Positions 30,867 to 38,996 of a stretch of DNA of 64,000 nt are shown here, piece after piece (position 1 is the stretch's first letter; each line of letters begins with the position of its first letter). A program made the translations under genes and the position numbers. The DNA comes from a bacterium. Lineage in GTDB: Bacteria > Vulcanimicrobiota > Vulcanimicrobiia > Vulcanimicrobiales > Vulcanimicrobiaceae. A model generated the notes under the pieces. It ran no database searches and was not told where the DNA came from. It saw only the letters and a list, made by a program, of their open reading frames with translations. The stretch is taken from the NCBI GenBank assembly GCA_021790935.1, contig JAJYFL010000003.1, positions 45,001-109,000 of the forward strand, in the 5' to 3' direction.

Positions 30867-31307
30867 TTACTTCTTCTTATCGCGCTTGGCGCCATACTTC
30901 GAGCGCCCTTGCTTGCGGTTCGTCGTGCCCGAGGTATCGAGCGTGCCGCGAATGATGTGGTAGCGAACGCCCGGCAGATCCTTGACGCGCCCGCCGCGAA
31001 CGAGCACGACTGAGTGTTCTTGGAGGTTGTGCCCGATGCCGGGAATGTAGGCCGTAACCTCCGAGCCGTTGGTCAAACGGACGCGGGCGACCTTGCGCAG
31101 CGCCGAGTTCGGCTTCTTCGGAGTCACCGTCTTCACTTGGGTGCAGACGCCCCGCCGCTGCGGATTGCCGGTAACGTCGAAGGAACGCAAGGGAAGGTCC
31201 GGATGACCCGGCTTCGGACCAGTCTGAATGACCCGGAACGCCGGCGTCTTCACCTTTTTTTCGACCTTGGTTCGACCCTTACGGACCAGCTGGCTGATCG
31301 TCGGCAC
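30867..31307 (-). CDS. rpsL: 30S ribosomal protein S12
   Basis: Decoding-centre protein, 146 residues. [27 protein letters not shown] and [17 protein letters not shown] are diagnostic. The lysine in KKPNS commonly altered in streptomycin resistance is unchanged. First gene of the str operon, behind a near-consensus promoter. Confidence 0.97.
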   Translation of the reverse strand: MPTISQLVRKGRTKVEKKVKTPAFRVIQTGPKPGHPDLPLRSFDVTGNPQRRGVCTQVKTVTPKKPNSALRKVARVRLTNGSEVTAYIPGIGHNLQEHSVVLVRGGRVKDLPGVRYHIIRGTLDTSGTTNRKQGRSKYGAKRDKKK

Positions 31308-31400
31308 GCGGCTCTCCTACTCCCCGAACGTGACGGTGCTTCCACTAATGGAGAACACACACAAATGCGGCCACACCCGGAGGTGGGCCTGAACTACGGC

Positions 31401-31429
31401 AGTATAGCAGGGAGTTCGGCAGGCGTCAA
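31401..31429 (-). promoter_or_regulatory. Predicted sigma-70-type promoter of the str operon
   Basis: On the minus strand TTGACG (31429-31424) and TATACT (31406-31401) are 17 bases apart, each 5/6 of consensus. Transcription would start near 31394 and give a leader of about 87 nt before rpsL. This is one of the clearest promoters in the window. Confidence 0.65.
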
Positions 31430-31586
31430 CGCGCCGCGGACAGGCCATCGGGGCCGCGCGAGAGCGTTTCTCGGGTGGCGGCACGCGCCGGCTGCGTTCG
31501 CTGCCCGCCTGCCCTGCCCGGCTCCGGCTACGGCGGGGAGGTTCGCGGCGAGCGGCAGCGGCCCCGGAGAGGTTTGGCTGCAACGC

Positions 31587-31609
31587 GCTCAAGTCAGACA
31601 AACTCCTAG
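31587..31609. repeat. Single repeat end of the TAGGAG family upstream of the acyltransferase
   Basis: It matches the end of the 169-bp element at 19 of 23 positions, and the flanking AACGC is also shared with 4082-4086. On the minus strand it begins CTAGGAGTTTGTCTGACTTG. Unlike the other copies it does not contain the stop of a recognised gene. The remainder of 31430-31643 is GC-rich without a gene. Confidence 0.55.
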
Positions 31610-31643
31610 GGTACCGATACAAGCCGCGACGAACGCCGCGCCG

Positions 31644-32807
31644 GTGAAGGAAGGACGGCTGGCCGTGCTCGATGGCTTGCGCGGCATCGCCGTGCTGCTC
31701 GTCCTCTGGTTTCACCTTTGGGAGATATCGTGGCTGCCCGCACCGTTTCCGGCCCTTGAGTTCGTTCCCGAGACGGGGTTCGTCGGCGTTCATCTCTTCT
31801 TCTTCATCAGCGGCTTCGTCATCATCTATCCGTTCGTGCGCGCGCAGTTCGCCGGCCGCGCCGCGCCCACGTGGCGGCACTTCGCGTATCGGCGCTTTAT
31901 CAAGATCGTTCCCTCGTACGTGCTTTCGATCGCCGTCGCGATTGCGATCGGGTACGCGCACTTCGCTTCATCCGGGCAAGCCGTGCGCGATATCGTGACG
32001 CACCTGCTCTTCATCCATACGTGGTGGTACGGAACGTACGGTTCGATCAACGGCGTCTTGTGGACGCTCGCCGTCGAAGCGCAGTTCTATCTCGTCTTCC
32101 CGGTGCTTTGGTGGTTCTTCAAACGGGCGCCGTGGCCGACGGGTGGGGCGATGGTCGCGTTTGCCTTGCTCTGGCGCAACTACGCGGCGAGCTGCTGCCT
32201 GCATACGACCGGCCTGTTGTGGTTCGAAAACTTCCCCGGCTACATCGACGTCTTTGCGTGCGGCATGCTGAGCGCCTACGCCTACGTATGCCTGCACGGG
32301 CGAATCGCCGGGCTCGCCGCAGCGTGGACGGCGACGCTCGTGGCCCTCGTGGGGTTCGCGTTTCTGGTCGCGCTGCTGCAAAACATGTGGGCGATGCGCA
32401 CGGTCGATCAATGGTCGACCGTATGGCAGATCGACAACCGCACCTGGATCGGCGTGGCGTTTTTCGTCATCGCCACCGCCTCGCTCCTCGCCGCGCCTTC
32501 CTGGCAACGCGCGCTCGGCAACCCGCTGCTGATCTTCTTTGCGACGATCTCCTACAACTTATACCTTTACCATCAAATGCTCGCCCGCGAACTTCTCTCG
32601 CATCGCATTCCGCCATACGCGACGGCCGATCCGCACGCCGATCACCAGTGGCAGATTCTCTACACGATCGTCGCCTTCGGCGTGACGATCGCAGAGGCTA
32701 CGCTCGTCACGTATGCCTTCGAGCGACCGCTGCTGCGGCTTCGGCCCGATCGCCTCCTCGCAGCGGCGTCGCGTCTGCGGCCGCATCGGGCACTTCCACC
32801 TATGTGA
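31644..32807 (+). CDS. Acyltransferase family 3 (OafA/YrhL-like) membrane protein
   Basis: Integral membrane O-acyltransferase, 387 residues, about ten membrane segments. The start RLAVLDGLRGIAVLLVLWFHL contains the family LDGLRG...H motif. Later segments include VHLFFFISGFVI and WTLAVEAQFYLVFPVLW. I chose the GTG at 31644 because the conserved domain starts just after it. Likely acylates surface or periplasmic carbohydrate. The TGA stop overlaps the GTG of the next gene by 4 bp, tying it to the pilin genes. Confidence 0.85.
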   Translation: MKEGRLAVLDGLRGIAVLLVLWFHLWEISWLPAPFPALEFVPETGFVGVHLFFFISGFVIIYPFVRAQFAGRAAPTWRHFAYRRFIKIVPSYVLSIAVAIAIGYAHFASSGQAVRDIVTHLLFIHTWWYGTYGSINGVLWTLAVEAQFYLVFPVLWWFFKRAPWPTGGAMVAFALLWRNYAASCCLHTTGLLWFENFPGYIDVFACGMLSAYAYVCLHGRIAGLAAAWTATLVALVGFAFLVALLQNMWAMRTVDQWSTVWQIDNRTWIGVAFFVIATASLLAAPSWQRALGNPLLIFFATISYNLYLYHQMLARELLSHRIPPYATADPHADHQWQILYTIVAFGVTIAEATLVTYAFERPLLRLRPDRLLAAASRLRPHRALPPM

Positions 32808-33286
32808 CAGAGCCGCTCTCCGCCCAGCGTGGATTCGCAATACTCGAAGCCGTGCTCGTGGTCTGCGTGCTGGCGCTCGCCGTCGGTGGAACCTTTGCAG
32901 CGGTATCGGCCGTCGCACGCCACAATCCCGACGAGCCGCATCGTGCCGCCGCCGCGCAGCGCGCGCAGATGCTGCTCGCCGCAGTCGCCGATTCCTGGAA
33001 GTACGCCGGCGCGACGACGCCGCTCGGCAGCGTAACCGCCTCCGCGGCTCTGCAGCCGGCGATCCCGAACGCGACGCCGATGCCCGTCAGCATCACCCTG
33101 AAAGAGCGGCTCGACCCGAGCGATCCGGGAGGCCAGACGCTTGACGCAAGCGTCATCGTCAGCTATCCGGATGGATCGCAATCGCGGAGCGTAACGTTTT
33201 CGAGCACGCTTCGTTCCCTGGCGCCCGAGCCCGGAGCGACGATCGCGCCGGGCGGTCTCGTCGCGCAGCCCAGCGGAGCGCCGTAG
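32804..33286 (+). CDS. Prepilin-like protein (type IV pilin/T2SS pseudopilin N-terminus)
   Basis: A 160-residue protein starting with GTG inside the acyltransferase stop. SAQRGFAILEAVLVVCVLALAVGG is a class III signal: Gly before the cleavage site, Phe+1, Glu+5, then a hydrophobic helix. The rest is a small beta-rich domain with no recognised family. First of three consecutive prepilin-like genes. Confidence 0.65.
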   Translation: MTEPLSAQRGFAILEAVLVVCVLALAVGGTFAAVSAVARHNPDEPHRAAAAQRAQMLLAAVADSWKYAGATTPLGSVTASAALQPAIPNATPMPVSITLKERLDPSDPGGQTLDASVIVSYPDGSQSRSVTFSSTLRSLAPEPGATIAPGGLVAQPSGAP

Positions 33287-34057
33287 GTGCTGGCAAACGC
33301 GCTCGTTCTCGCGCTCGTGGTCGTACTAGCCGGCGGCGCCATTCTCGAATCCGGCGCGGCCATGGCGCGGGTAGCCACCCACCTCGCGGCCGAGCGCTAC
33401 ACCCAAGCCGGATACGAGCGTGGGCTCAGCGCGCTCGAATCCAGCGTTGCGAACGATATCGCACGCGGGGCGGATCCCCGCACCGGGCCGTTCGCCCAGC
33501 CATCCGCGCCCGCGCCGCAATGCGCGGTCCCCGGGGCTCCCTGTTCGATCGAGCTGCGCGAATCACTCGCGATAACGACGCTCGCCCCAGTGGCAGCATC
33601 ACCCGCGCCAGCCGCGAGCTGCGATCCCGCCGCACCGAACTGCGCCGAAGACCTCGACGAGAACGGCGGAGTCCGCGAGGGACGCGTCTCGGGAGCGATC
33701 GCGATCTCGGTAACCGGCGCCGACGGCAGCACGCTGCTCGCGCGCGTGCGGACGGTGACGCTGCGTACCTTTGCGGTCGCTCCCTACGCGGCGATCACCG
33801 GAACGCGCGACGGATCGATCGACGATGCCGCTCGCGCCACATCCGAAGGCGACGACGGCGGCATAGCGCCGCCGACCGGACCGGCCTCGGCCTGCGCGAC
33901 TCCCGTCCCCACCGCGTCTGGGGCGCCGAACGCCGCCGACACGCTCATCCGCATCGCATATGTGAACGCCGCGAGCAACGCGTGCACCGACGGCACGCAG
34001 ATGGAGAGCGGCCCCTGGCAGAACGGCAACGCGCAATCGCCGCAATGGTCGCCCTAA
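33287..34057 (+). CDS. PilX-like accessory pilus assembly protein
   Basis: 256 residues from a GTG that directly follows the previous stop. The N-terminus ANALVLALVVVLAGGAILESGAAMARV is a single membrane helix with a glutamate, as in PilX/PulK-type minor pilins, but lacks a clear G|F cleavage site. The C-terminal half is rich in Ala, Asp and Thr, with scattered cysteines. Its TAA overlaps the next ATG (TAATG). Confidence 0.5.
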   Translation: MLANALVLALVVVLAGGAILESGAAMARVATHLAAERYTQAGYERGLSALESSVANDIARGADPRTGPFAQPSAPAPQCAVPGAPCSIELRESLAITTLAPVAASPAPAASCDPAAPNCAEDLDENGGVREGRVSGAIAISVTGADGSTLLARVRTVTLRTFAVAPYAAITGTRDGSIDDAARATSEGDDGGIAPPTGPASACATPVPTASGAPNAADTLIRIAYVNAASNACTDGTQMESGPWQNGNAQSPQWSP

Positions 34058-35568
34058 TGCGTGGCGCACGGCGCGGCTTCACGCTGGTCGAAGTGGTCGT
34101 GAGCATCGCGATCTTCATCGTCGCGATGCTTGCGGCGCTGGCCGCGACGCACGCCGTCGTCACCTGGAACCAGCGCTTGAACGTTCGCGACGCCGAGCAC
34201 TCGCAGCTCGGCGCCGCAATGAATCGCTGGCAGGCCGAGGCCGCATCCGCTTGGTCGATCTTTACGCCGGCGACCGATCTCTTCGGCAAGCCCAATGGCG
34301 ACGGACACGAACTCGATTTCTTCACGAAGGACGGCGTCGGCCGGGCGCACTTTTGGGCGTACGATTACGACGCGAGCGCCCTGCATCTGCAAAGATACCG
34401 CTACCTCCCAGGAGGAACGAACGTCGCGGACGGCACGCCGATCGAAGGCGTAACGGCGTTCACCGCGCAGACGCTGCCTGCAAGCGACCTCGCGCGGCCG
34501 GCCAGCGCGATCTACGACCCGCTCTTCGCGAACGCGGCAATCCGCGACGAACGCGTCGTCCTGGGCTACGGCAACGCCGTACTCGGCGGCAACCAACTCA
34601 CCCGCGTTCACGTCGCCGGAGCCGGCGTCGATAGCACGCTGCTGCTCGCCACGGGCACCGCACCGAGCGGCTTCACGATCGTCCTACGCTACACGCCCAG
34701 GCCCGGCGCTTCGCTTTCCGTCGTGCCGGCCCGGATCGCATTCGCGAGGGTGGGCATTGCGTACGTTCCGCCTGCGATGCAACTCGCGCAGATCGTCAAC
34801 CGCGCCCTCGGCGGCGGCGTCGCGGACGCGCAAAGTACGGCGCTCGCGTACAACCCGTTCCCGCATCCGAGCCCCCGCCCCCCGAGTCCCACGCCGTCGA
34901 TCGCCCCGACCGCAACGCCCACGGTAGCGCCTACGGCAGCGCCCACGCCTTCAGCAATGCCGCCACCTCGTTCGTGCAGCGGCGCGTATGCCTACAGCGC
35001 GAACGGCTCGCTCGATGCCAACGACGCGCGCATCGGTACCGACGCGAACGGCTGCTACACCGGCACGCCGAACGTCTACGCGAGCGAACCCGGGTACAGC
35101 GGTGCATTCAGCGTCTACAAGTACACATGTGGGTCGTACCTCTCGTGGGGACAATGGACTGGTTCCGGCCCGACGGCGAACGATGGCGTCGGCTCGGTCG
35201 CCGCGACGCCGGGCTGCACGTTCTACGTCACGAGCGCGGACCACCCGACTCCCGCGACGGGCGCACTGCCGGTGCAGGCGAGCGTCGCGGCGGTGACGTG
35301 CGGTAGTGAGGCGCAAGACGTCGCGCAGTACTACGGAATGAAGGCAAACCGGCCGTACAGTTACACGCCGTTCAGCGGCAACTCCGGCGGCGGCCAATTC
35401 AGCGTCCCCGGCGGAACGACCGTGACGTTCTGGAGCGTCCTGCAGACGTACAACCGGCAGACGAACGATATTTCGCAATCGGGCACGTGGGATACGACCA
35501 ATACCGGCGTATCGTGCGCGGTCACCTGGAAGTACGATCAGATTATCGGGACAGGCGAGTTCTCCTGA
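34057..35568 (+). CDS. Minor pilin with Pro/Thr stalk and C-terminal Cys-rich domain
   Basis: 503 residues. RRGFTLVEVVVSIAIFIVAMLAAL is a classical prepilin signal (G|FTLVE). Residues to about 265 look like a PilW/GspJ-type minor pilin. Residues about 268-306 are a Pro/Thr/Ala linker of repeated P-T-A units. The last ~195 residues are Gly/Ser/Tyr-rich with at least six cysteines and read as a separate extracellular domain. The ATG at 34057 overlaps the previous stop; an ATG at 34045 is possible. An adhesin-like role is inferred. Confidence 0.65.
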   Translation: MRGARRGFTLVEVVVSIAIFIVAMLAALAATHAVVTWNQRLNVRDAEHSQLGAAMNRWQAEAASAWSIFTPATDLFGKPNGDGHELDFFTKDGVGRAHFWAYDYDASALHLQRYRYLPGGTNVADGTPIEGVTAFTAQTLPASDLARPASAIYDPLFANAAIRDERVVLGYGNAVLGGNQLTRVHVAGAGVDSTLLLATGTAPSGFTIVLRYTPRPGASLSVVPARIAFARVGIAYVPPAMQLAQIVNRALGGGVADAQSTALAYNPFPHPSPRPPSPTPSIAPTATPTVAPTAAPTPSAMPPPRSCSGAYAYSANGSLDANDARIGTDANGCYTGTPNVYASEPGYSGAFSVYKYTCGSYLSWGQWTGSGPTANDGVGSVAATPGCTFYVTSADHPTPATGALPVQASVAAVTCGSEAQDVAQYYGMKANRPYSYTPFSGNSGGGQFSVPGGTTVTFWSVLQTYNRQTNDISQSGTWDTTNTGVSCAVTWKYDQIIGTGEFS

Positions 35569-35733
35569 ATGACATCGCGTCGCAGTCTTCGAGTGGCGAT
35601 CGCTACGCGACGTTCGCGTACGAACGACGCGATCCGCTTGCCGGCGGAGTCTTTCCACTGCAGGCGGCCGAACCGGGGCCAGCGGCGCACCGGGGCAAGT
35701 CGCAAGTCCTCAAGGTCTTTCTTCTTGATAGGT

Positions 35734-35762
35734 TTGTAGCCCATTAACTTTTATGGTAATAT
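35734..35762 (+). promoter_or_regulatory. Predicted promoter of the HigB/HigA-like pair
   Basis: TTGTAG (35734-35739) and TAATAT (35757-35762) are 17 bases apart. The predicted start lies only a few bases before the ATG at 35773, and no Shine-Dalgarno is visible, so the toxin-like gene may be translated from a nearly leaderless mRNA. The rest of 35569-35733 holds no supported gene. Confidence 0.45.
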
Positions 35763-35772
35763 AGCTCTGCCG

Positions 35773-36201
35773 ATGCCGATCAAGCGAAGCGCCGGCGATC
35801 TGGCCATTCACGTCGGAAAGCACCGTAACTTCGAGTGGTATTGGGCATCTAGCGCCGCTATGCCGGGCCTTGACGCTTATGAAGGCCTCGCCGTACGGGA
35901 TCAGGATGATTTTCTGGCCAGCGTCGTCCATTGGGGAGATGTGCCGCCGGGCGCTAAGGCATTGCAAACACGTATAAACACCGAGCACGAGAATCCCCTA
36001 ATCGTCGCCATCAAAGCCGGCAAGCAGCGCTTCACGGCCTTCCGAGAGGAGCATGGATCGACCTGGATCGTCTCCCACCGGTACGTCAAGGAGGGAGAGC
36101 GGCGGGACAAGACCGGCGACCGCGCGATTAGAAGGGCAATTGCAGATCGGGCGGACTATTTCAAGAGAGTCAGAGAAGGAACATATTATGAACGCAGCTG
36201 A
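35773..36201 (+). CDS. RelE/HigB-like (Gp49-type) putative toxin
   Basis: 142 residues. The C-terminal half (QRFTAFREEHGSTWIVSHRYVKEGERRDKTGDRAIRRAI) follows the Gp49-like/HigB pattern of two strands, a basic loop and an Arg-rich helix. The N-terminal half is not typical. It overlaps the next gene, an HTH protein, by 14 bp with the toxin first, as in HigBA. Toxicity by mRNA cleavage is known for the family and not shown here. Confidence 0.5.
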   Translation: MPIKRSAGDLAIHVGKHRNFEWYWASSAAMPGLDAYEGLAVRDQDDFLASVVHWGDVPPGAKALQTRINTEHENPLIVAIKAGKQRFTAFREEHGSTWIVSHRYVKEGERRDKTGDRAIRRAIADRADYFKRVREGTYYERS

Positions 36202-36589
36202 AGCGCGCAAGAAGCGGTCTGGATCGACGCTCGTCAAGCGCACGCGTGGAGATCAAAGCCGAGCTGCGCGAATCGATCGTCTTGTCGCCGAGGCATCGAT
36301 CGAGCACACCCTCCAGCTGATCATGGAGATAGAGAACGTTAGTGCGGCCGAACTCGCGCGGCGCGTCAAGTCGAAGCCGCCACAAGTTTCGCGCGATCTG
36401 CATGGTGGCTTGAGCAGAGCCCGGGTTTCCAGGCTTACGGCCCTTGCCGGAGCATTGGGTTACGACTTCTTTCCGATGTTTATCCCACGTAACGACCTAG
36501 AGAAACGCGAAACCCTCTTGACGGTTACGCGAGATGTGCTCCACCAGAGTCGGCCTGAAAACCGCAGCCGCCGGGCCAAGGCTTCCTAA
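36188..36589 (+). CDS. XRE-type HTH protein, putative antitoxin
   Basis: 133 residues from the ATG at 36188, chosen because AGAAGGAAC precedes it. The central ENVSAAELARRVKSKPPQVSRDL segment is a helix-turn-helix of the Cro/XRE type, followed by SRVSRLTALAGALGYDFFPMFI-like sequence. The tail is Arg/Lys-rich. Likely binds the toxin and represses the shared promoter. Confidence 0.6.
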   Translation: MNAAEARKKRSGSTLVKRTRGDQSRAARIDRLVAEASIEHTLQLIMEIENVSAAELARRVKSKPPQVSRDLHGGLSRARVSRLTALAGALGYDFFPMFIPRNDLEKRETLLTVTRDVLHQSRPENRSRRAKAS

Positions 36590-36757
36590 ACCGGCGTGAA
36601 TTGTCTTGATCGGTGCCCTCACCGGCGGCCGGTCGTGCAACAACCTGTCGCTTGAGCGGAAGGTTGAGTCGGGTCGCAGCCGCCCGGGCCGGGCGCCGGC
36701 GCTGGACTGGGCGGCGGTGAGGTTCCGATTGTCTTGCGACTGCTTGCCGGTAACGCG

Positions 36758-37723
36758 CTACGGCCAGGCGGTCCAGACCGGATCGCACGAGCCGAGGGTA
36801 TCGCTCGGCGCGGGCATCGGTGCGCCCGCCGGGCACGCGGTATCGATGCGCGGATCGTACCCCCACTCCTCCTCGCCGACGTTCAGATACCCCGCGTTTG
36901 CGAAGACCGTGAAGGCCCCGCCGTACCACAACGCGCCTGTGGAGGTTGCGATCGGGTAGCCCGACCACACCGCTTTGAATGCCGCGTTGAAGTCGGACGA
37001 CACCCAATCCGCGCATGACGCAGGACCGTTCGCCCCGTCCTCGTGGCTCGTTACGTAGCTTTCGCCGAAGCCGCCGCCCATATCGAGCGCGTTCTGCGCC
37101 TGGTTGATCTCGTAGACATTCTCTTCGAGCCATTCGTCGGGTACGACCGGCGCAAGGCCGAGCGCCGTGCGCTGCGCGTTGACCGCCTGGATGCAGGGCG
37201 TTTGCGTGGCCGGGTCGAGCGTCATCAGCCGGTACTCTCCGCTGGTCTCCGAGGCCGGCTGCGGTACGCTGTAGATCTGGCCCGTGAACGGGTTCTTGAG
37301 GTTCGCCATCGGCGGTGCATTCGGCGCTTTCAACGAGTTCGTACCGGCGCCCAGCGTCACGTTGTCGTGGACCGTCGCGCGCGAGTCGCGCGGCGAGTCG
37401 CTTCCGACGATGAGGAGATACTCGCCGGGCTGCGCGGCGAATGCGAACGTGCCGTTTGGCGCCGTCGTCCCCTCGGGGATGGGCGTTGCGTTCGGGGTCC
37501 ACGGTTCCAGCGCGACGCGCACGCCCAAGAGCGGCCTCTCCGCGTTGCGGTCGACGACGGTGCCCGAGACCGACGCGCTCAGGAGGCCGGGCGACGCTGA
37601 CGGAATGGTAGCCGGCGGGAGCGGGTTTCCGCTCCGCGCGAATCCGGCGCCGCCGCAAGCGGCGAGCAGCGCCGCCGCCGCGGATAGACCGAGCGCGCAA
37701 AACGTGGGAAACTTCACCTGCAA
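36758..37723 (-). CDS. Lipoprotein with regulatory-like domain and CAP-like C-terminal part
   Basis: About 321 residues. The N-terminus is a lipobox signal (LLAAC, Cys23). Residues about 45-130 resemble a carboxypeptidase regulatory-like domain (SGTVVDRNAERPLLGVRVAL, APNGTFAFAAQPGEYLL). The C-terminal part starts CIQAVNAQRTALGLAPVVPDEWL, reminiscent of CAP/SCP domains, but the match is weak. I chose TTG at 37723 because GAGGAG is spaced correctly; GTG at 37717 is the alternative. The 168 bp between this stop and the antitoxin stop hold nothing recognisable. Confidence 0.6.
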   Translation of the reverse strand: MQVKFPTFCALGLSAAAALLAACGGAGFARSGNPLPPATIPSASPGLLSASVSGTVVDRNAERPLLGVRVALEPWTPNATPIPEGTTAPNGTFAFAAQPGEYLLIVGSDSPRDSRATVHDNVTLGAGTNSLKAPNAPPMANLKNPFTGQIYSVPQPASETSGEYRLMTLDPATQTPCIQAVNAQRTALGLAPVVPDEWLEENVYEINQAQNALDMGGGFGESYVTSHEDGANGPASCADWVSSDFNAAFKAVWSGYPIATSTGALWYGGAFTVFANAGYLNVGEEEWGYDPRIDTACPAGAPMPAPSDTLGSCDPVWTAWP

Positions 37724-37836
37724 GAGCGTTCTCCTCGATGTGGGTGGGGATACCCGTCTCTTAACGCACGAATGTTGCCAGACTGAGAATGCTGCCGTTT
37801 CGATGTTTCTTTCGAACCAGCAGCGAAGAGAGCGCC

Positions 37837-38760
37837 GTGCACTCTCCACGGACGCTCGTCTACGCCGCGCTTTCGTATTGCGTGATGATGTGGGCGCTGA
37901 ACACCGTACTCGTGAAGCACCTGCTCGGCGACGTCGCTCCGCTGGCATTCACCGGAATCCGTTTCTTGATGATGACGCCCTTGGTCGTCCTCTTGGCCGT
38001 GCTGCGGCGCGAGCGCCTCTTCATGCACGTGCGCGACCTGCCGCTCTTGATCGCCTGCGCGGCCTGCGGCTACGGTGTCTACCAATACTTTTGGATCGTC
38101 GGCTTATCGTACACGACGGCTTTCGCCACCGCGCTTCTCTCGAGTCTCACCCCGATCTTCACGTTTGCGATCGTGGCCGTGGCGCGCATCGAACGCGTGC
38201 GCTCGGGCCGGTGGCTCGGCGCGCTCGTGGCTCTCGTAGGGGTGGCCATCTTCGAAGGCGCGTTCTCCGGGCACGCTTCGTTCCGGCTGGGAGACGCGCT
38301 TGCACTCGGGGCGGCGGCGATCTTTGCATTCTATAACGTCCTGAGCGCGCGGCTCCTGGACCGCTACACGCCGGTGGCGCTGGTTGCGATCACGATGTGC
38401 ATCGGCACGGTGATGATCTTGCCCGGAGCGATCCCGCAGATGCTTCACCAGAACTACGCGCATCTATCGCTATTCGACTGGCTGATCTTCGGCTATTCCG
38501 TCCTCTTTCCGATCGTCCTGACGTTTCCGGTTTGGAGCTGGGGCATATCGCGCCTGGGAGCCGCGCGTGCCTCCATCTTCCAGTTCGCGGTTCCCGTCCT
38601 TGCGGGTCTGCTCAGCCTCCCGCTGCTCCATGCTCGGATTGCGAACTATCAGATCGCCGGTGCCATCGCATGCATCGGGGGCATGGCCTTCTCGCAGGCG
38701 CTGGGCCGCATCTCGCTCACCGCGCTCTGGTCGGAGCGCACGCTTCCGCTCAAGCGCTGA
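37837..38760 (+). CDS. EamA/DMT-family transporter
   Basis: Membrane transporter of the drug/metabolite superfamily, about 307 residues, with the ten-helix two-EamA-repeat layout. LNTVLVKHLLGDVAPLAFTGIRF and YTTAFATALLSSLTPIFTFAIVAVARIERV are typical of the first repeat; a second repeat starts near LGDALALGAAAIFAFYNV. The GTG at 37837 follows GAAGAGAG; an ATG at 37789 in frame is possible. The substrate is unknown, perhaps export of amino acids or metabolites. Confidence 0.8.
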   Translation: MHSPRTLVYAALSYCVMMWALNTVLVKHLLGDVAPLAFTGIRFLMMTPLVVLLAVLRRERLFMHVRDLPLLIACAACGYGVYQYFWIVGLSYTTAFATALLSSLTPIFTFAIVAVARIERVRSGRWLGALVALVGVAIFEGAFSGHASFRLGDALALGAAAIFAFYNVLSARLLDRYTPVALVAITMCIGTVMILPGAIPQMLHQNYAHLSLFDWLIFGYSVLFPIVLTFPVWSWGISRLGAARASIFQFAVPVLAGLLSLPLLHARIANYQIAGAIACIGGMAFSQALGRISLTALWSERTLPLKR

Positions 38761-38801
38761 CGCGCGTAGGAAACGCTGCCATCGTGCGAAAAACCAGCGC
38801 G

Positions 38802-38996
38802 ATGGGCAAACGGGTCTGGTACTGGCTGCTGCTGATTCCGTTCGTCGCGACGCTCTGGCCGCCGTTCTACGCGCGCAGTAAACCGGCGCTCTTTGGGTTT
38901 CCGTTTTTTTACTGGTATCAGTTCGCATGGGTGATCCTCACCGCACTGCTCGTGCTGGTGGTCTACCTGGCCACGCGGGAGCGGCACGGTGGCTAG
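38802..38996 (+). CDS. DUF3311 small membrane protein
   Basis: 64 residues with two membrane helices (VWYWLLLIPFVATLWPPFY and FAWVILTALLVLVVYLA) and the internal FGFPFFYWYQ motif typical of DUF3311. DUF3311 proteins are usually encoded next to SSS symporters, as here: the stop overlaps the symporter start. An auxiliary-subunit role is likely, not shown. Confidence 0.75.
   Translation: MGKRVWYWLLLIPFVATLWPPFYARSKPALFGFPFFYWYQFAWVILTALLVLVVYLATRERHGG

Noticed and set aside
35538-35744. 68-codon minus-strand frame beside the HigB/HigA-like promoter
   Set aside because: No Shine-Dalgarno, no recognised family, and it overlaps the pilin 3' end and the predicted promoter.
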